Shown: one piece after another, positions 46,505 to 54,938 of the stretch
Position numbering within the stretch: position 1 is the first letter of the stretch
How the letters are laid out: the number at the start of each line of letters is the position of its first letter
NCBI GenBank assembly: GCA_015069695.1
Contig: JADCRZ010000005.1
Span: 1-64,000 of the forward strand
Reading direction: 5' to 3'
Source: Williamsia sp.
Lineage (GTDB): Bacteria > Bacteroidota > Bacteroidia > Chitinophagales > Chitinophagaceae
Length of the DNA stretch: 64,000 nucleotides
Program-made: the position numbers and the translations under genes
Notes under the pieces: model-generated
Database searches by the model: none
Told to the model about the DNA's origin: nothing
Seen by the model: the letters and a program-made list of their open reading frames with translations, nothing else

Positions 46505-48637
46505 TCAATTATTGCTAAGCTGTTTAAGCTGGATGTATTTATCCAGCGATGTAAAGTCGAAGCCCTTTTGCTTCATGGAAGAAATATAGTCCGGTGTTAC
46601 ACCGGTGGTTTTTGCGGCACCCAGTTCATGTATAGAAATATTGTCGAACCCGGCTGCATTGTACCGCTTTATCAGATCACTTGTGATGCCCAGCGACCGG
46701 AGCATAAACAGTTCCGAAAAAGAAATATTTTTGTAACCAACCGCCTGAAAGCTCTTTATAAGCTCCGGGGTGACACCCTGCGTCTTTAAGGCGACCAGTT
46801 CCATAGGCGGAATATCCGTATAGCCAATGGCCTGAAAGCTTTTAATGTAGCCGGGCTGTATCTTCAGGGATTTAAACATGAACAATTGTTGGGAAGTGAG
46901 GTCGTTATAGCCTAATGCTTGAAAGGATTGGATATACTGCGAATCTACCTGCAACGCTTTGGTCATCACGAGTTCATCGGGGGAAACCGTTTTAGCTGTG
47001 TCTTCAGTTCCCTTTTTTGTGCGAGCCTGGCTCATCTGCCGGATGTAAGCTGCGTCAACATTTTGCGATTTCAATTGGATCAGTTGGGTGATAGATATGT
47101 TGTTCAAACCAGCATTGCGTATCTCGGTTAAATACGATGGCTCAATGCGCAAGGCTTTTAACGTAACCAATTCCTGGAGCGAGGCATTCTTGTAACCGGC
47201 TTCTTTCCAGGAGCGGATGAATGGTTCATCAATTTTAAGGGCGCTAAAGGTCGTCAGGTTGCCCTTGTCCAGGTGGCTGTAGCCGTTCTTTTTCAGCACT
47301 TCTACCAGATTTTTACGCACATTAATAAAAAAGAACGGTAACAGGTCGCGCGTTCCCACACCGGTGACGCCTTGTTGTTCCAAATATGTTTGATAGGTTT
47401 TATCCGGCGCAAATTTGTAATGCCCCATACCCTGGTCGCCTTCAAATTTACCTGTAAAGTGCATGGTGCCGGCTTCACGCTTCAAGGTAAATTCGCCTTG
47501 TCCGTTTTTAGGCAAGGGTGAAAACTCATCGAGTAAAAATGTGGAGTTGTTGAACGCACTCCGGTCGTCTTCGCTTTTAAACTGCATGCTCACTGTATCT
47601 CTTTTGATAGTAGCAAACCAGGAGCCTTCGTTTAAGTCATCAACATTACTGCTGTTCTTGCTGCTGTTTTGAGCTGTTTTCCGGACCGGATCTGCTGTAG
47701 TTTGACTGAGTGCTGCCGGTTTGTTCAGCAGGCAGATAAACAAAAGAAGCATGGGAAACAGAAAGCCATACTTCCAGGCGGTATGGACGTTTGATTTTTT
47801 AGTGTTCATCATAACGATTCGTTTTTTAAGAAGCGATTGATTGTAATTGGTAGTAAGCCGGAGCGGTACTTGATATGTGGAGACCTTCAGCAGACTCAAC
47901 TGGTACCCCGTTTTTTCCACCGCTTTCTGCTGCAACAGGGCATCATCGGCAAGGTATTCCAGGTTCGTTTCCATGGCTTGGCGGTACAACCAGGCAAAGG
48001 GATTGAACCATTGAAAGACCAACGCCAGTTCCGCAAAGATCAGATCAAAAGTGTGCCCCTGGCGGATGTGCACCTTTTCATGCAACAGGATCTGGTTGTA
48101 GGTCTCCCAATCGTATTTCTCCGGATTGATGAAAATGGTATTGCCAAATGAACAGGGTGCCTTGTCGCTGCTTACCTCTACGATCCGGTACCGGCCGTCT
48201 TTGATAAAAGGCTTGGAATAAGCCTGGTACATCAATATGATCACCTGCAGTAAAAAATTTAATCCGAATGCAATCACGCCAAACCAGTAGAGAAACATAC
48301 ACCATTGTAACAACACCTGGAAGCCGCTGACCGCAGGCGTCACTTTAGCCGAAACAGGGTGTGCTTCTCCTGGCGCCCGTGTGAGGGACAATGGTGCTTC
48401 CATCGTGGCGGGCTGTGCTTGCGGAAGGTCAGTGTGAGTAACAATGGGAACGTGCACAGCTTTTCCAAAGTCCCATTGTGCCGGTTTGGGAACCAGCGGC
48501 AGGCAAAATGAAAGCAGCAGGCACAGCAGCAATACAAAGCGGTTCAGCCGGTAAAAGGTTTCCCGTTGCAGCAGCGCCTTGTAAAAAAGCAAACAACCCG
48601 AAAGAACCAGGGCTACATGGATGCTATAGGGGATCAT
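46505..48637 (-). CDS. BlaR1-type M56 membrane metallopeptidase with C-terminal 29-residue repeats
   Basis: The 710-residue protein has membrane helices at about 5-22, 33-50 and 112-138, then the M56 zinc site ILLHEKVHIRQGH (His186, Glu187, His190) with the downstream ligand region METNLEYLADDALL, and a helix at about 290 (FLFPMLLLFICLLNKPAAL). After a linker, residues about 465-705 form eight repeats on the pattern KSLKIQPGYIKSFQAIGYTD followed by I-x-x-x-EL-x-x-L. M56 proteins cleave a BlaI-type repressor after sensing an outside signal. It overlaps the upstream BlaI gene by four bases. No beta-lactamase gene is near, so the signal and target are unknown. Confidence 0.9.
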   Translation of the reverse strand: MIPYSIHVALVLSGCLLFYKALLQRETFYRLNRFVLLLCLLLSFCLPLVPKPAQWDFGKAVHVPIVTHTDLPQAQPATMEAPLSLTRAPGEAHPVSAKVTPAVSGFQVLLQWCMFLYWFGVIAFGLNFLLQVIILMYQAYSKPFIKDGRYRIVEVSSDKAPCSFGNTIFINPEKYDWETYNQILLHEKVHIRQGHTFDLIFAELALVFQWFNPFAWLYRQAMETNLEYLADDALLQQKAVEKTGYQLSLLKVSTYQVPLRLTTNYNQSLLKKRIVMMNTKKSNVHTAWKYGFLFPMLLLFICLLNKPAALSQTTADPVRKTAQNSSKNSSNVDDLNEGSWFATIKRDTVSMQFKSEDDRSAFNNSTFLLDEFSPLPKNGQGEFTLKREAGTMHFTGKFEGDQGMGHYKFAPDKTYQTYLEQQGVTGVGTRDLLPFFFINVRKNLVEVLKKNGYSHLDKGNLTTFSALKIDEPFIRSWKEAGYKNASLQELVTLKALRIEPSYLTEIRNAGLNNISITQLIQLKSQNVDAAYIRQMSQARTKKGTEDTAKTVSPDELVMTKALQVDSQYIQSFQALGYNDLTSQQLFMFKSLKIQPGYIKSFQAIGYTDIPPMELVALKTQGVTPELIKSFQAVGYKNISFSELFMLRSLGITSDLIKRYNAAGFDNISIHELGAAKTTGVTPDYISSMKQKGFDFTSLDKYIQLKQLSNN

Positions 48638-48996
48638 TTTTTGCCGGATTTAATGAGTTCCAGAATTTCATTCAGCTCTGCTTCCGAAAGTTGCTGTTCT
48701 TTGGCAAAATAGGCCAGCATGCGCGGATATGAGTTATTAAAGTATTGGCTGACGATATCTTTCAGGGCGTGTTTTTGATAAGCTTCTTTGGAGATCAGGG
48801 GAAAATACTGGTACATATTACCTAGCACATCGTGATCTAAAAAACCTTTCTCCTCCAGAATTTTCACGATGGTGGCCACGCTGTTGTAATGGGGCTTGGG
48901 GTCGGGCAGGTGCGGAATCACGTCACGTATAAAGGATTTGCCCAGTTCCCAAAAAGCCTGCATGATCTGTTCTTCGCGTTTTGCCAGCTTTAGCAT
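48634..48996 (-). CDS. BlaI/MecI/CopY-family transcriptional repressor
   Basis: The 120-residue protein has the winged-helix fold of BlaI/MecI: LAKREEQIMQAFWELGKSFI, DPKPHYNSVATIVKILEEKG and FLDHDVLGNMYQYFPLISKE, then the helical dimerisation end FAKEQQLSEAELNEILELIK. It binds palindromic operators as a dimer until cleaved in response to its BlaR1 partner, whose gene overlaps it by four bases. An 18-bp palindrome lies 24 bases upstream of its start. Autoregulation of the pair is the expected behaviour. Confidence 0.93.
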   Translation of the reverse strand: MLKLAKREEQIMQAFWELGKSFIRDVIPHLPDPKPHYNSVATIVKILEEKGFLDHDVLGNMYQYFPLISKEAYQKHALKDIVSQYFNNSYPRMLAYFAKEQQLSEAELNEILELIKSGKK

Positions 48997-49019
48997 TGCG
49001 GTTATTTTACCGCAACTTA

Positions 49020-49037
49020 CTACTAATTTATTAGTAG
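49020..49037. promoter_or_regulatory. Probable BlaI-type operator
   Basis: CTACTAAT, TT, ATTAGTAG: an 18-base palindrome with 8-base arms, 24 bases upstream of the BlaI start at 48996. The core TACT/AGTA arrangement is like known BlaI/MecI boxes (TACA-type arms). A second half-like element AACTAATTTTTTAG follows at 49041. Position and symmetry suggest the autoregulatory site. Confidence 0.6.
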
Positions 49038-49308
49038 ATAAACTAATTTTTTAGGAGTGACTCCTTGAAGGGATAAATGGGAAATTATGGATGAGCCCGT
49101 CATGTTGTTCAGTTCTTTCGCTTCTGACCATACCTGCTTATTTCTAAAAAGTGGGGCGGATCATCCATTTTTATGAAGGATATAATGGCGCGCTTTTTAT
49201 CAGTTAAACTATTTCAGTGGCCGTCTTCCTGTTTATTTGTTTAACCTTATTCTAAAGTGCATCAGATCGTGAAGTTTTCGAGCTAATGTATGGCGATGAG
49301 GAAAAGGA

Positions 49309-50784
49309 TTATAAGCTGTTCAACAGTTGGGTTGCCTCTGGATAATGAGGCCGCTCGTCCAGTGCTTTTTGTAGATACGTTTTAGCATTGGCTTTGTCTT
49401 TTAGCAGAAAGTAACTTTTGCCAATCATGTAATAGACATCATACCCGTTGATACTCCAAGTTTTGGCATCCGCCTTGCTGGATAGAAAGAAGAGCAAATG
49501 CTTTAGTCCTTCCTTTACCTGATAATCGTTCGTGGCAGCAAACCTTCCAACATAGAAATGAATGACCGGGTCCTTGACTGCCGTATCTTTTAATGCTTCC
49601 TGCAAAACGGACCAACCTTTGGCCTTATCATCTTTGTACGCATTGAAGGCAAGCCTCCGGTAAGACATAACAAGATTGAAGGCGCCTTGCACCGTATTCA
49701 TTTCGTCCTTTTTGCTTTTTTCGATGGCTTTTCTATAATACTCAACGGCTTTTGCGGGAAACGGAAACTGGTCGCAGAAATATGCGAAGTTGACAAAATC
49801 CAATCCTTTGGTAGAAGGTGCTGTAAAATAACTGAGCGCTTTTAACAGGCCGGCCGTATCCTTGCTTTTTACAGCAAGTGATAAAAAGTGACCGTAGTTA
49901 GTAGAATTTTTCTCGAGCGGCAGTCCATACAGCTGCTTCAGCATTTTCTCTACCCGCTCCAATTCCTCTGTTACATTTCCTACACTGTCAATATCCAGAT
50001 AAGAAGTAAAGGGCCGGTATATGTATTCCAGTGCTGCAGGAAGGGCTTTTATAGCAATATCCATGTGATCAACCGCTATATAGCGGTCGTATTTAGAACG
50101 TATTTTGGTACTGTCGATCTGCTTGAGCTTTTTGAAAATCTCTTCTCCATAATCTTGCCGCCGCCCCAGGTCGTAAGAGCCTGTTGCAATATAGTAAGAT
50201 GTTGTTGTGGTATTGTAATGGTCAATGATTTTCTGATCAGGTTCAAACAGCGGATCGGCAGGTTCCAGTTTTTCTGGCGCCATAACGATGTAGCCGTTGA
50301 ACAGGCCGGGTTCATGAAGAAAAAGATAATTGGCATAGCTGGCCGAATAAGAATGACCAGCATACGTTCTTGAAGCGGAGGCTTTAAATTTTTGTTCCAC
50401 CAATGGTATGATTTCTTGTTTTAAACAACGCAGAAAGAGGAGCCCACTTTTGCCCAGCTGTCCAGTTTTATAGTCATAGTCGATCCGGTTTTTATTCAGC
50501 AGTAAGCTAACGACGATGGTTTTGGGTATTTTTTGCAAAACATCGCTGTAATACTCTACATCTGTTACCATCAGATTTTCTCCCAGTTCGTCAAACCCGA
50601 GTGCTCCGTAGTTGTACAGATAAAGGCAAGGGTATTGCTGGTTGCTGTTCCAGCCTTCGGGTAACCAAACGTTGTACGCTACAGTATCCTGCAAAACGGA
50701 TGATACGTATTTTTCACTGATTTTCTTTTGGGCAGCGGCAGTAACAACCATCATTACCGCTGCCGTTAAAACAGGCAGTCTCAT
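49309..50784 (-). CDS. Exported alpha/beta hydrolase (esterase-D-like) with TPR tail
   Basis: The 491-residue protein has a signal peptide (MRLPVLTAAVMMVVTAAAQK), an esterase-D-type alpha/beta hydrolase domain (YNVWLPEGWNSNQQYPCLYL, nucleophile elbow YAGHSYSASYA with the Ser, and a VDHMDIA segment with the late Asp/His), then from about residue 280 a helical part that ends in tetratricopeptide-like units (GYDVYYMIGKSYFLLKDKAN, YLQKALDERPHYPEATQLL). It starts 11 bases after the BlaR1-type gene at 50796, so it is the last gene of a BlaI-BlaR1-hydrolase operon. A periplasmic esterase as output of the module is an inference. Confidence 0.83.
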   Translation of the reverse strand: MRLPVLTAAVMMVVTAAAQKKISEKYVSSVLQDTVAYNVWLPEGWNSNQQYPCLYLYNYGALGFDELGENLMVTDVEYYSDVLQKIPKTIVVSLLLNKNRIDYDYKTGQLGKSGLLFLRCLKQEIIPLVEQKFKASASRTYAGHSYSASYANYLFLHEPGLFNGYIVMAPEKLEPADPLFEPDQKIIDHYNTTTTSYYIATGSYDLGRRQDYGEEIFKKLKQIDSTKIRSKYDRYIAVDHMDIAIKALPAALEYIYRPFTSYLDIDSVGNVTEELERVEKMLKQLYGLPLEKNSTNYGHFLSLAVKSKDTAGLLKALSYFTAPSTKGLDFVNFAYFCDQFPFPAKAVEYYRKAIEKSKKDEMNTVQGAFNLVMSYRRLAFNAYKDDKAKGWSVLQEALKDTAVKDPVIHFYVGRFAATNDYQVKEGLKHLLFFLSSKADAKTWSINGYDVYYMIGKSYFLLKDKANAKTYLQKALDERPHYPEATQLLNSL

Positions 50785-50795
50785 AGCCGGATTAT

Positions 50796-52559
50796 TTAGA
50801 GAATTGTTTTTTGTTGCAGAGAGACGGTATAATTGTACTCCCCTTTGAATTTCCTCGCTTGTTCTTCGAACAGCGCTGATCTTTTTTTGAACTGCTTTCT
50901 TTGTTCTTCAAACAGGGCCTGCTGTTTCTTCCATTCAGCTTTTTGCTGTTGCCATTCCAGCGAAGCAGCCTGCCGGTTTTGCAGCTCATGCTGCTGTCTT
51001 ACCCGGATACTATCCGGTTCTTGCGACAGGGCCTTCTGCTCTTCTGACGCAGGCAGCCATATGTTGTCCGTTCCGGAAACCGGCTTAAGCCAGAGTTCAA
51101 GTACCGGTTGGCTCAATCCATACTTTCTTTGAGCATCCTGGCCTGCTGTTGCACCAATGCGCCTGATCGAAGCTTTCCTGATGGTGCCGTTTACTTCATC
51201 GGGCGTCATGCGCTTTCCGTCGACAAAAATGATACTTGTCGAATCGCCATGGGTGGCCCAGCCGAACTGGCTTACTACAAAAGATTTGCCATTGATAAGC
51301 TGGTATATTTTATCTGAATCCGCAGATGCTGAGGGAAACTTTCTTATGGTGTCAGTGTAATTCTTTTTTTTCTTAATTCCTGAATGAGCTTCTTTACGGC
51401 GTGGTAGAGTGTCTGACACATAACCGGCAAACGGGGAATTGCTGTTGGCCCCAGTTGATGAGGGAGTGGAAAAGGAGATGATTTGCGGCACAGGAACAGG
51501 TGGAGGTTCCATTTTTGAAATAAAGCTTACAGATGCGGTGGCTAAGATGCCCAACACAAGAAGAAATTTTTCTGCCCCGTTTAATCTATGATTCTCATGC
51601 GTGAGCATCCGGTTGATGCGCCGGAACAGGTCGTTTTTCCGGGAGATAAATGCCATGGCAGCACCTGCCTGCGTCAGGGAGCGTTCCTGAAAAGAAACAA
51701 GGGCTTCGAGATAAGTGTGTTTGTGAGGTAAATGCGCCAATACCATATCGTCACAGCAAGCTTCTCTTTCCCGCCGGATAAGAGCTGAAATCCACAGAAA
51801 AGCGGGGTTAAAGAAAAATACGGTTTCGGCAAGGCTTTGCAGAAGATTGACCAAGTAATCGTTGCGACGGATATGCGCCAGCTCATGCATCAGCACTGCT
51901 TTTACCTGCTCAGGGGGCAGGTTGGTAAACAAGCCTGCAGGCACCAAAATGGCCGATCTTAAAAATCCGACAACAATTGGTGCATGTACAAGGCGGGATT
52001 CTAGCAATACCGGCATCTTTCTGATACCCAATTTCCTACTGAGCTGTTCCGTCATTATAATCCAGTCTTTCCCCGGAGGAAAGACCCATAGCTTTCTGAG
52101 CTGCCTGATACGGTGTAAGCCGTAAGCAAGCTGCAGACATTTGAATGTAAAAAATATAAACCACAACAAAACTGCCAGGCCAGCATACCGGTTGCAGAAA
52201 GCAATGAGCTGTGCTGTCAAAGTGTTTTTTTTAAATGCTTGAAAAGAAGAACTTTCCGGGAGAGGAATGGTCGCTGCACTACGCTGGTTTACCGTTGTAT
52301 AGAAAGTCAGGTTTTTTGTGCGGCCGCTGAAGTGAGACAAGGCCAAAAAGAAGCTAACGCCTGCAATGAGTAAAAAGGAGGCAAAAAGGATAACCAGCAA
52401 ATTGTACCGCAGCGAAGCCTTTGCCTTCCGTGTACTGCTTATGATAACAGCAGCTGCAATCGCTGCCAACAGTCCTTGCCAGAATGAATGGATAAAGGTC
52501 CAGCACAGGGCTTTCGGAACAGGTTCGGGAATCCATTGATAGAGCAAGATAAAGGGCAT
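50796..52559 (-). CDS. BlaR1-type M56 membrane metallopeptidase with plug-like and coiled-coil tail
   Basis: The 587-residue protein has four helices in the M56 domain and the zinc site VLMHELAHIRRNDYL (His225, Glu226, His229), followed by REREACCDDMVLA with the third ligand. A helix at about 325 (LLVLGILATASVSFI) precedes an extracytoplasmic part. There, residues about 430-500 (IIFVDGKRMTPDEVNGTIRK, then ASIRRIGATAGQDAQRKYG) resemble the plug motif that occurs in Bacteroidetes BlaR1 proteins, and the last 70 residues are a Gln/Glu/Lys-rich coiled coil (EWQQQKAEWKKQQALFEEQR). It follows the BlaI gene after five bases. It probably senses an envelope signal and inactivates BlaI. Confidence 0.9.
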   Translation of the reverse strand: MPFILLYQWIPEPVPKALCWTFIHSFWQGLLAAIAAAVIISSTRKAKASLRYNLLVILFASFLLIAGVSFFLALSHFSGRTKNLTFYTTVNQRSAATIPLPESSSFQAFKKNTLTAQLIAFCNRYAGLAVLLWFIFFTFKCLQLAYGLHRIRQLRKLWVFPPGKDWIIMTEQLSRKLGIRKMPVLLESRLVHAPIVVGFLRSAILVPAGLFTNLPPEQVKAVLMHELAHIRRNDYLVNLLQSLAETVFFFNPAFLWISALIRREREACCDDMVLAHLPHKHTYLEALVSFQERSLTQAGAAMAFISRKNDLFRRINRMLTHENHRLNGAEKFLLVLGILATASVSFISKMEPPPVPVPQIISFSTPSSTGANSNSPFAGYVSDTLPRRKEAHSGIKKKKNYTDTIRKFPSASADSDKIYQLINGKSFVVSQFGWATHGDSTSIIFVDGKRMTPDEVNGTIRKASIRRIGATAGQDAQRKYGLSQPVLELWLKPVSGTDNIWLPASEEQKALSQEPDSIRVRQQHELQNRQAASLEWQQQKAEWKKQQALFEEQRKQFKKRSALFEEQARKFKGEYNYTVSLQQKTIL

Positions 52560-52564
52560 ATAAT

Positions 52565-52966
52565 TTATTTTTTGTCAAACTTGTCAAGTAGTTCGCGGAT
52601 TTGTTCCAGCTCTTTTTTAGAAGGTTTTTTCGAACCCAGTAACTGCATCATCAGTTTGGTGGCCGAACCATTGTACAGTGTATCCACGAACCGGTTCAGC
52701 AGAACAGTTTTGGTTTTACTTTCTTCATGGGCTGCACTGTAGACGTGCTTCATCTGGGACTCATCCCGTGTGAGTAGTCCCTTCTCAGCCATGATTTGCA
52801 TAAGCTTCAAGGTAGAAGTGTATTGCACTTCCCTTTTTGCCTCGTTCAACCGGTCATTTACAAATCGAACGGTTGAAGGCCCATGCTGCCAGAGTACCTG
52901 TAAAATTTCCAGCTCAGATTTGGTAGGCGTTATATCATTGAAACCTTCCTGCTTTTTTGACTTCAT
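52565..52966 (-). CDS. BlaI/MecI/CopY-family transcriptional repressor
   Basis: The 133-residue protein fits the family: LTPTKSELEILQVLW-like start (ITPTKSELEILQVLWQHGPS), VNDRLNEAKREVQYTSTLKL for the recognition helix, MQIMAEKGLLTRDESQMKHV for the wing, and a helical end TKLMMQLLGSKKPSKKELEQ. It is the first gene of the operon with the BlaR1 at 50796 and the hydrolase at 49309. Its sequence differs clearly from the second BlaI at 48634, and so does its upstream palindrome. Confidence 0.94.
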   Translation of the reverse strand: MKSKKQEGFNDITPTKSELEILQVLWQHGPSTVRFVNDRLNEAKREVQYTSTLKLMQIMAEKGLLTRDESQMKHVYSAAHEESKTKTVLLNRFVDTLYNGSATKLMMQLLGSKKPSKKELEQIRELLDKFDKK

Positions 52967-52981
52967 GCATTAAAGGTAGGA

Positions 52982-53005
52982 AAATATTCGTACGAAAAAA
53001 TATTT
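52982..53005. promoter_or_regulatory. Candidate operator of the second BlaI-type repressor
   Basis: TTCGTACGAA (52987-52996) is a perfect palindrome, lying within a wider AAATATT/AATATTT inverted pair (52982-52988 and 52999-53005), 16-40 bases upstream of the BlaI start. It is unlike the TACTAAT/ATTAGTA site of the other module. Confidence 0.45.
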
Positions 53006-53238
53006 ATGTTATAGCGCTCAAATAACGCTTCTTATATATCGATTGTAACTTTGGCCTTAAAGCGGCTGAACTCCAAGGTTTCGGGATATCTGCTAGGAAT
53101 TTGAAATTCGGTTTCTTTGATCGGAAGTACTTACCAACCTGCTCTTGTGGAGTACAATAAATCTACTGCGGCTTACAAAATGTCTTTGTCAAGGTAAAAT
53201 GAAATAGTGGTACTTTTAGTTTTCTACAACCGTGTTAC

Positions 53239-53904
53239 ATGCTTAGACAAAACTGGTGGAAGGGGCTTTGCATCGTTTTGCTCACATCAACAGTGATAAC
53301 CGGTTTGTTGATACCCGTACCTGCCCGGCCAAATTTAAACGAATCCATAAGAAATTACTTTTTTCATCCGCCGCTGTGGATCGTGATGATGGTGCAATTC
53401 ACGGTCTCTGTAGTTTATTCTATAAAATATCTGAGGAGTTCAAGTCTTCGCCATGATCTGGTTGCAAGAGAGTTTGCAATTACAGGGCTATTTTTTGGCT
53501 TGTTAGGCATTTGTACCGGAATGTTCTGGGCAAATTTTACATGGGGTGCGTTTTGGACGGGCGACCCCAAGTTAACCGGTACGGCTATCGGATTGTTGAT
53601 TTACTCCGCCTATCTTGTTTTAAGGGGTTCGTTAACGGACATCGATAAGCGGGCAAGAATGGCTGCCGTTTATAATATTTTTGCTTATGCCATGCTCTTT
53701 CCTACCATATTCATCATACCAAGGATGGTGGAAAGTCTTCATCCCGGTGGAACCGGTAACCCGGTCATAAGTCCTAAAGATGTAGATCCCAGAATGTTCC
53801 TGATATTCTGGACGCTTGCTGCGCCGGGATGGATATTGTTGGGATTGTGGATAACTTCATTAAGGATCCGTATTGCAAAAATTTATCTCAATGACATACA
53901 GTAG
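53239..53904 (+). CDS. ccsA: Haem exporter / cytochrome c biogenesis membrane protein, CcmC type
   Basis: The 221-residue membrane protein has six predicted helices and the CcmC/CcsA features: FFHPPLWIVMMVQFTVS with the first His, the tryptophan-rich loop ANFTWGAFWTGDPKLT, and a second His in VESLHPGGTGNPV. These handle haem for periplasmic cytochrome c maturation. It overlaps by 14 bases with a CcmD-like gene, as expected. No other ccm genes (ccmB, ccmE, ccmF) are visible on either side. A weak promoter-like TTTG (53185) and TACTTTTA (53211) precede it. Confidence 0.88.
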   Translation: MLRQNWWKGLCIVLLTSTVITGLLIPVPARPNLNESIRNYFFHPPLWIVMMVQFTVSVVYSIKYLRSSSLRHDLVAREFAITGLFFGLLGICTGMFWANFTWGAFWTGDPKLTGTAIGLLIYSAYLVLRGSLTDIDKRARMAAVYNIFAYAMLFPTIFIIPRMVESLHPGGTGNPVISPKDVDPRMFLIFWTLAAPGWILLGLWITSLRIRIAKIYLNDIQ

Positions 53905-54133
53905 TTTATCTAAATACGTTTTGTTCTTTTTGACCGCGTTTTTATTTTGTATCTCGTTATATAGTCAGCCACTTCCCTCTTCTGCAAAGAGAACTTCCGA
54001 CTTCTTTCATTCGAACGGAAAGTTTTTTGTGGTAGTTGGCGTGCTGTCAATTCTTTTCCTCGGAATCTATATTTTCCTGTTCAGCATTAACCGGTGGGTA
54101 TTAAAACTTGAAAAGGGTAAACTTGGGCGGTGA
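53891..54133 (+). CDS. CcmD-family small membrane protein
   Basis: Started at 53891, within the end of the ccmC gene, the 80-residue protein has a signal-like helix (SLSKYVLFFLTAFLFCISLY), then DFFHSNGKFFVVVGVLSILF and LGIYIFLFSINRWVLKLEKG. The xFFxSNGKxxVV...L-x-R-x-x-x-LE layout is typical of Bacteroidetes CcmD-like proteins, which stabilise the haem-handling CcmC complex. The longer open frame starting at 53873 adds six residues that lie entirely within ccmC codons. Co-transcription with ccmC is evident from the overlap. Confidence 0.8.
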   Translation: MTYSSLSKYVLFFLTAFLFCISLYSQPLPSSAKRTSDFFHSNGKFFVVVGVLSILFLGIYIFLFSINRWVLKLEKGKLGR

Positions 54134-54191
54134 TGCAAAAGTACGCTGCCATCAGCCAGCGTAACGATAAATCAGGTGTTGTATCTTCTTG

Positions 54192-54713
54192 TCAAATCGC
54201 ATTGCCTTTCATCAGTGACAGGCTTATTAAAACAATTGTTGGAAGCAACAAGATTCCCAATGCAAACGGTAAGAACCAACTTCCCAATCCATTTGCCACA
54301 CCAATTGTTGTCAAATAGGTAAAAAGGATAATCAAAGAAAGAATGATTAAAACTGCCACCTTTATGAACCTCAACATCCTTGTAGCAAGGGTATATTGTC
54401 TCAGGGCATTGTTTACAGTGATTTTTACCGGGTAATTGAGAATATGGGGACGCTTGTTCAGTTGAGTCATCCCAAAATAAATGACTGTCGCTAATACTGG
54501 CAAAAATAGAATGGTTGTTTTATTCCCATAACCGTCTGCCTGCCCGGTGCTGCCGAAATGAATTGGAATTACAGCCGGTAATTTAAAAAAAATGTAAAGC
54601 ATCAGTACCCACATGATAGCCAAGACTATCTTGCTTGTAATTTCCAAGATGTGGTCAAGTCTTGAAAGCGTGAGTTTTACTTTGGGTCTTACTTCCATCT
54701 TTTTAAGGACCAT
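54192..54713 (-). CDS. DUF1648-domain membrane protein
   Basis: The 173-residue protein has four helices: ITSKIVLAIMWVLMLYIFFK, ILFLPVLATVIYFGMTQL, MLRFIKVAVLIILSLIILFT and WFLPFALGILLLPTIVLISL. Between the first two it has LPAVIPIHFGSTGQADGYGN, the P-x-x-IPxHFxxxGxADxxG signature of DUF1648. Family members are small membrane proteins related to the immunity-protein SdpI; some protect against membrane-active toxins. That role is not shown here. It converges with the ccmCD genes. Confidence 0.85.
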   Translation of the reverse strand: MVLKKMEVRPKVKLTLSRLDHILEITSKIVLAIMWVLMLYIFFKLPAVIPIHFGSTGQADGYGNKTTILFLPVLATVIYFGMTQLNKRPHILNYPVKITVNNALRQYTLATRMLRFIKVAVLIILSLIILFTYLTTIGVANGLGSWFLPFALGILLLPTIVLISLSLMKGNAI

Positions 54714-54938
54714 TGTATAGTGTATAACAGTTTCCGGCTCTTAGAAAGCTGAGATTTCTGAGTTTGAGCTAATCCTTTTAATAAAGATATAAAAACGATA
54801 GTAAGAGTTTCGGTATTCATTGTGAATTTAAAAGGATAGACTATAAAAGTGCCTTGGAGTGTTCAGACATGTAAACATATTCCTCTAACCGTACCCAGAT
54901 CCACCTGGAGGTGAAATATTGGGCTTAATACTAAAAAA

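Noticed and set aside
53185-53218. Bacteroidetes -33/-7 promoter upstream of ccmC
   Set aside because: TTTG and TACTTTTA are present but the spacing (22 bases) and the missing final G differ from the consensus; mentioned only as weak.
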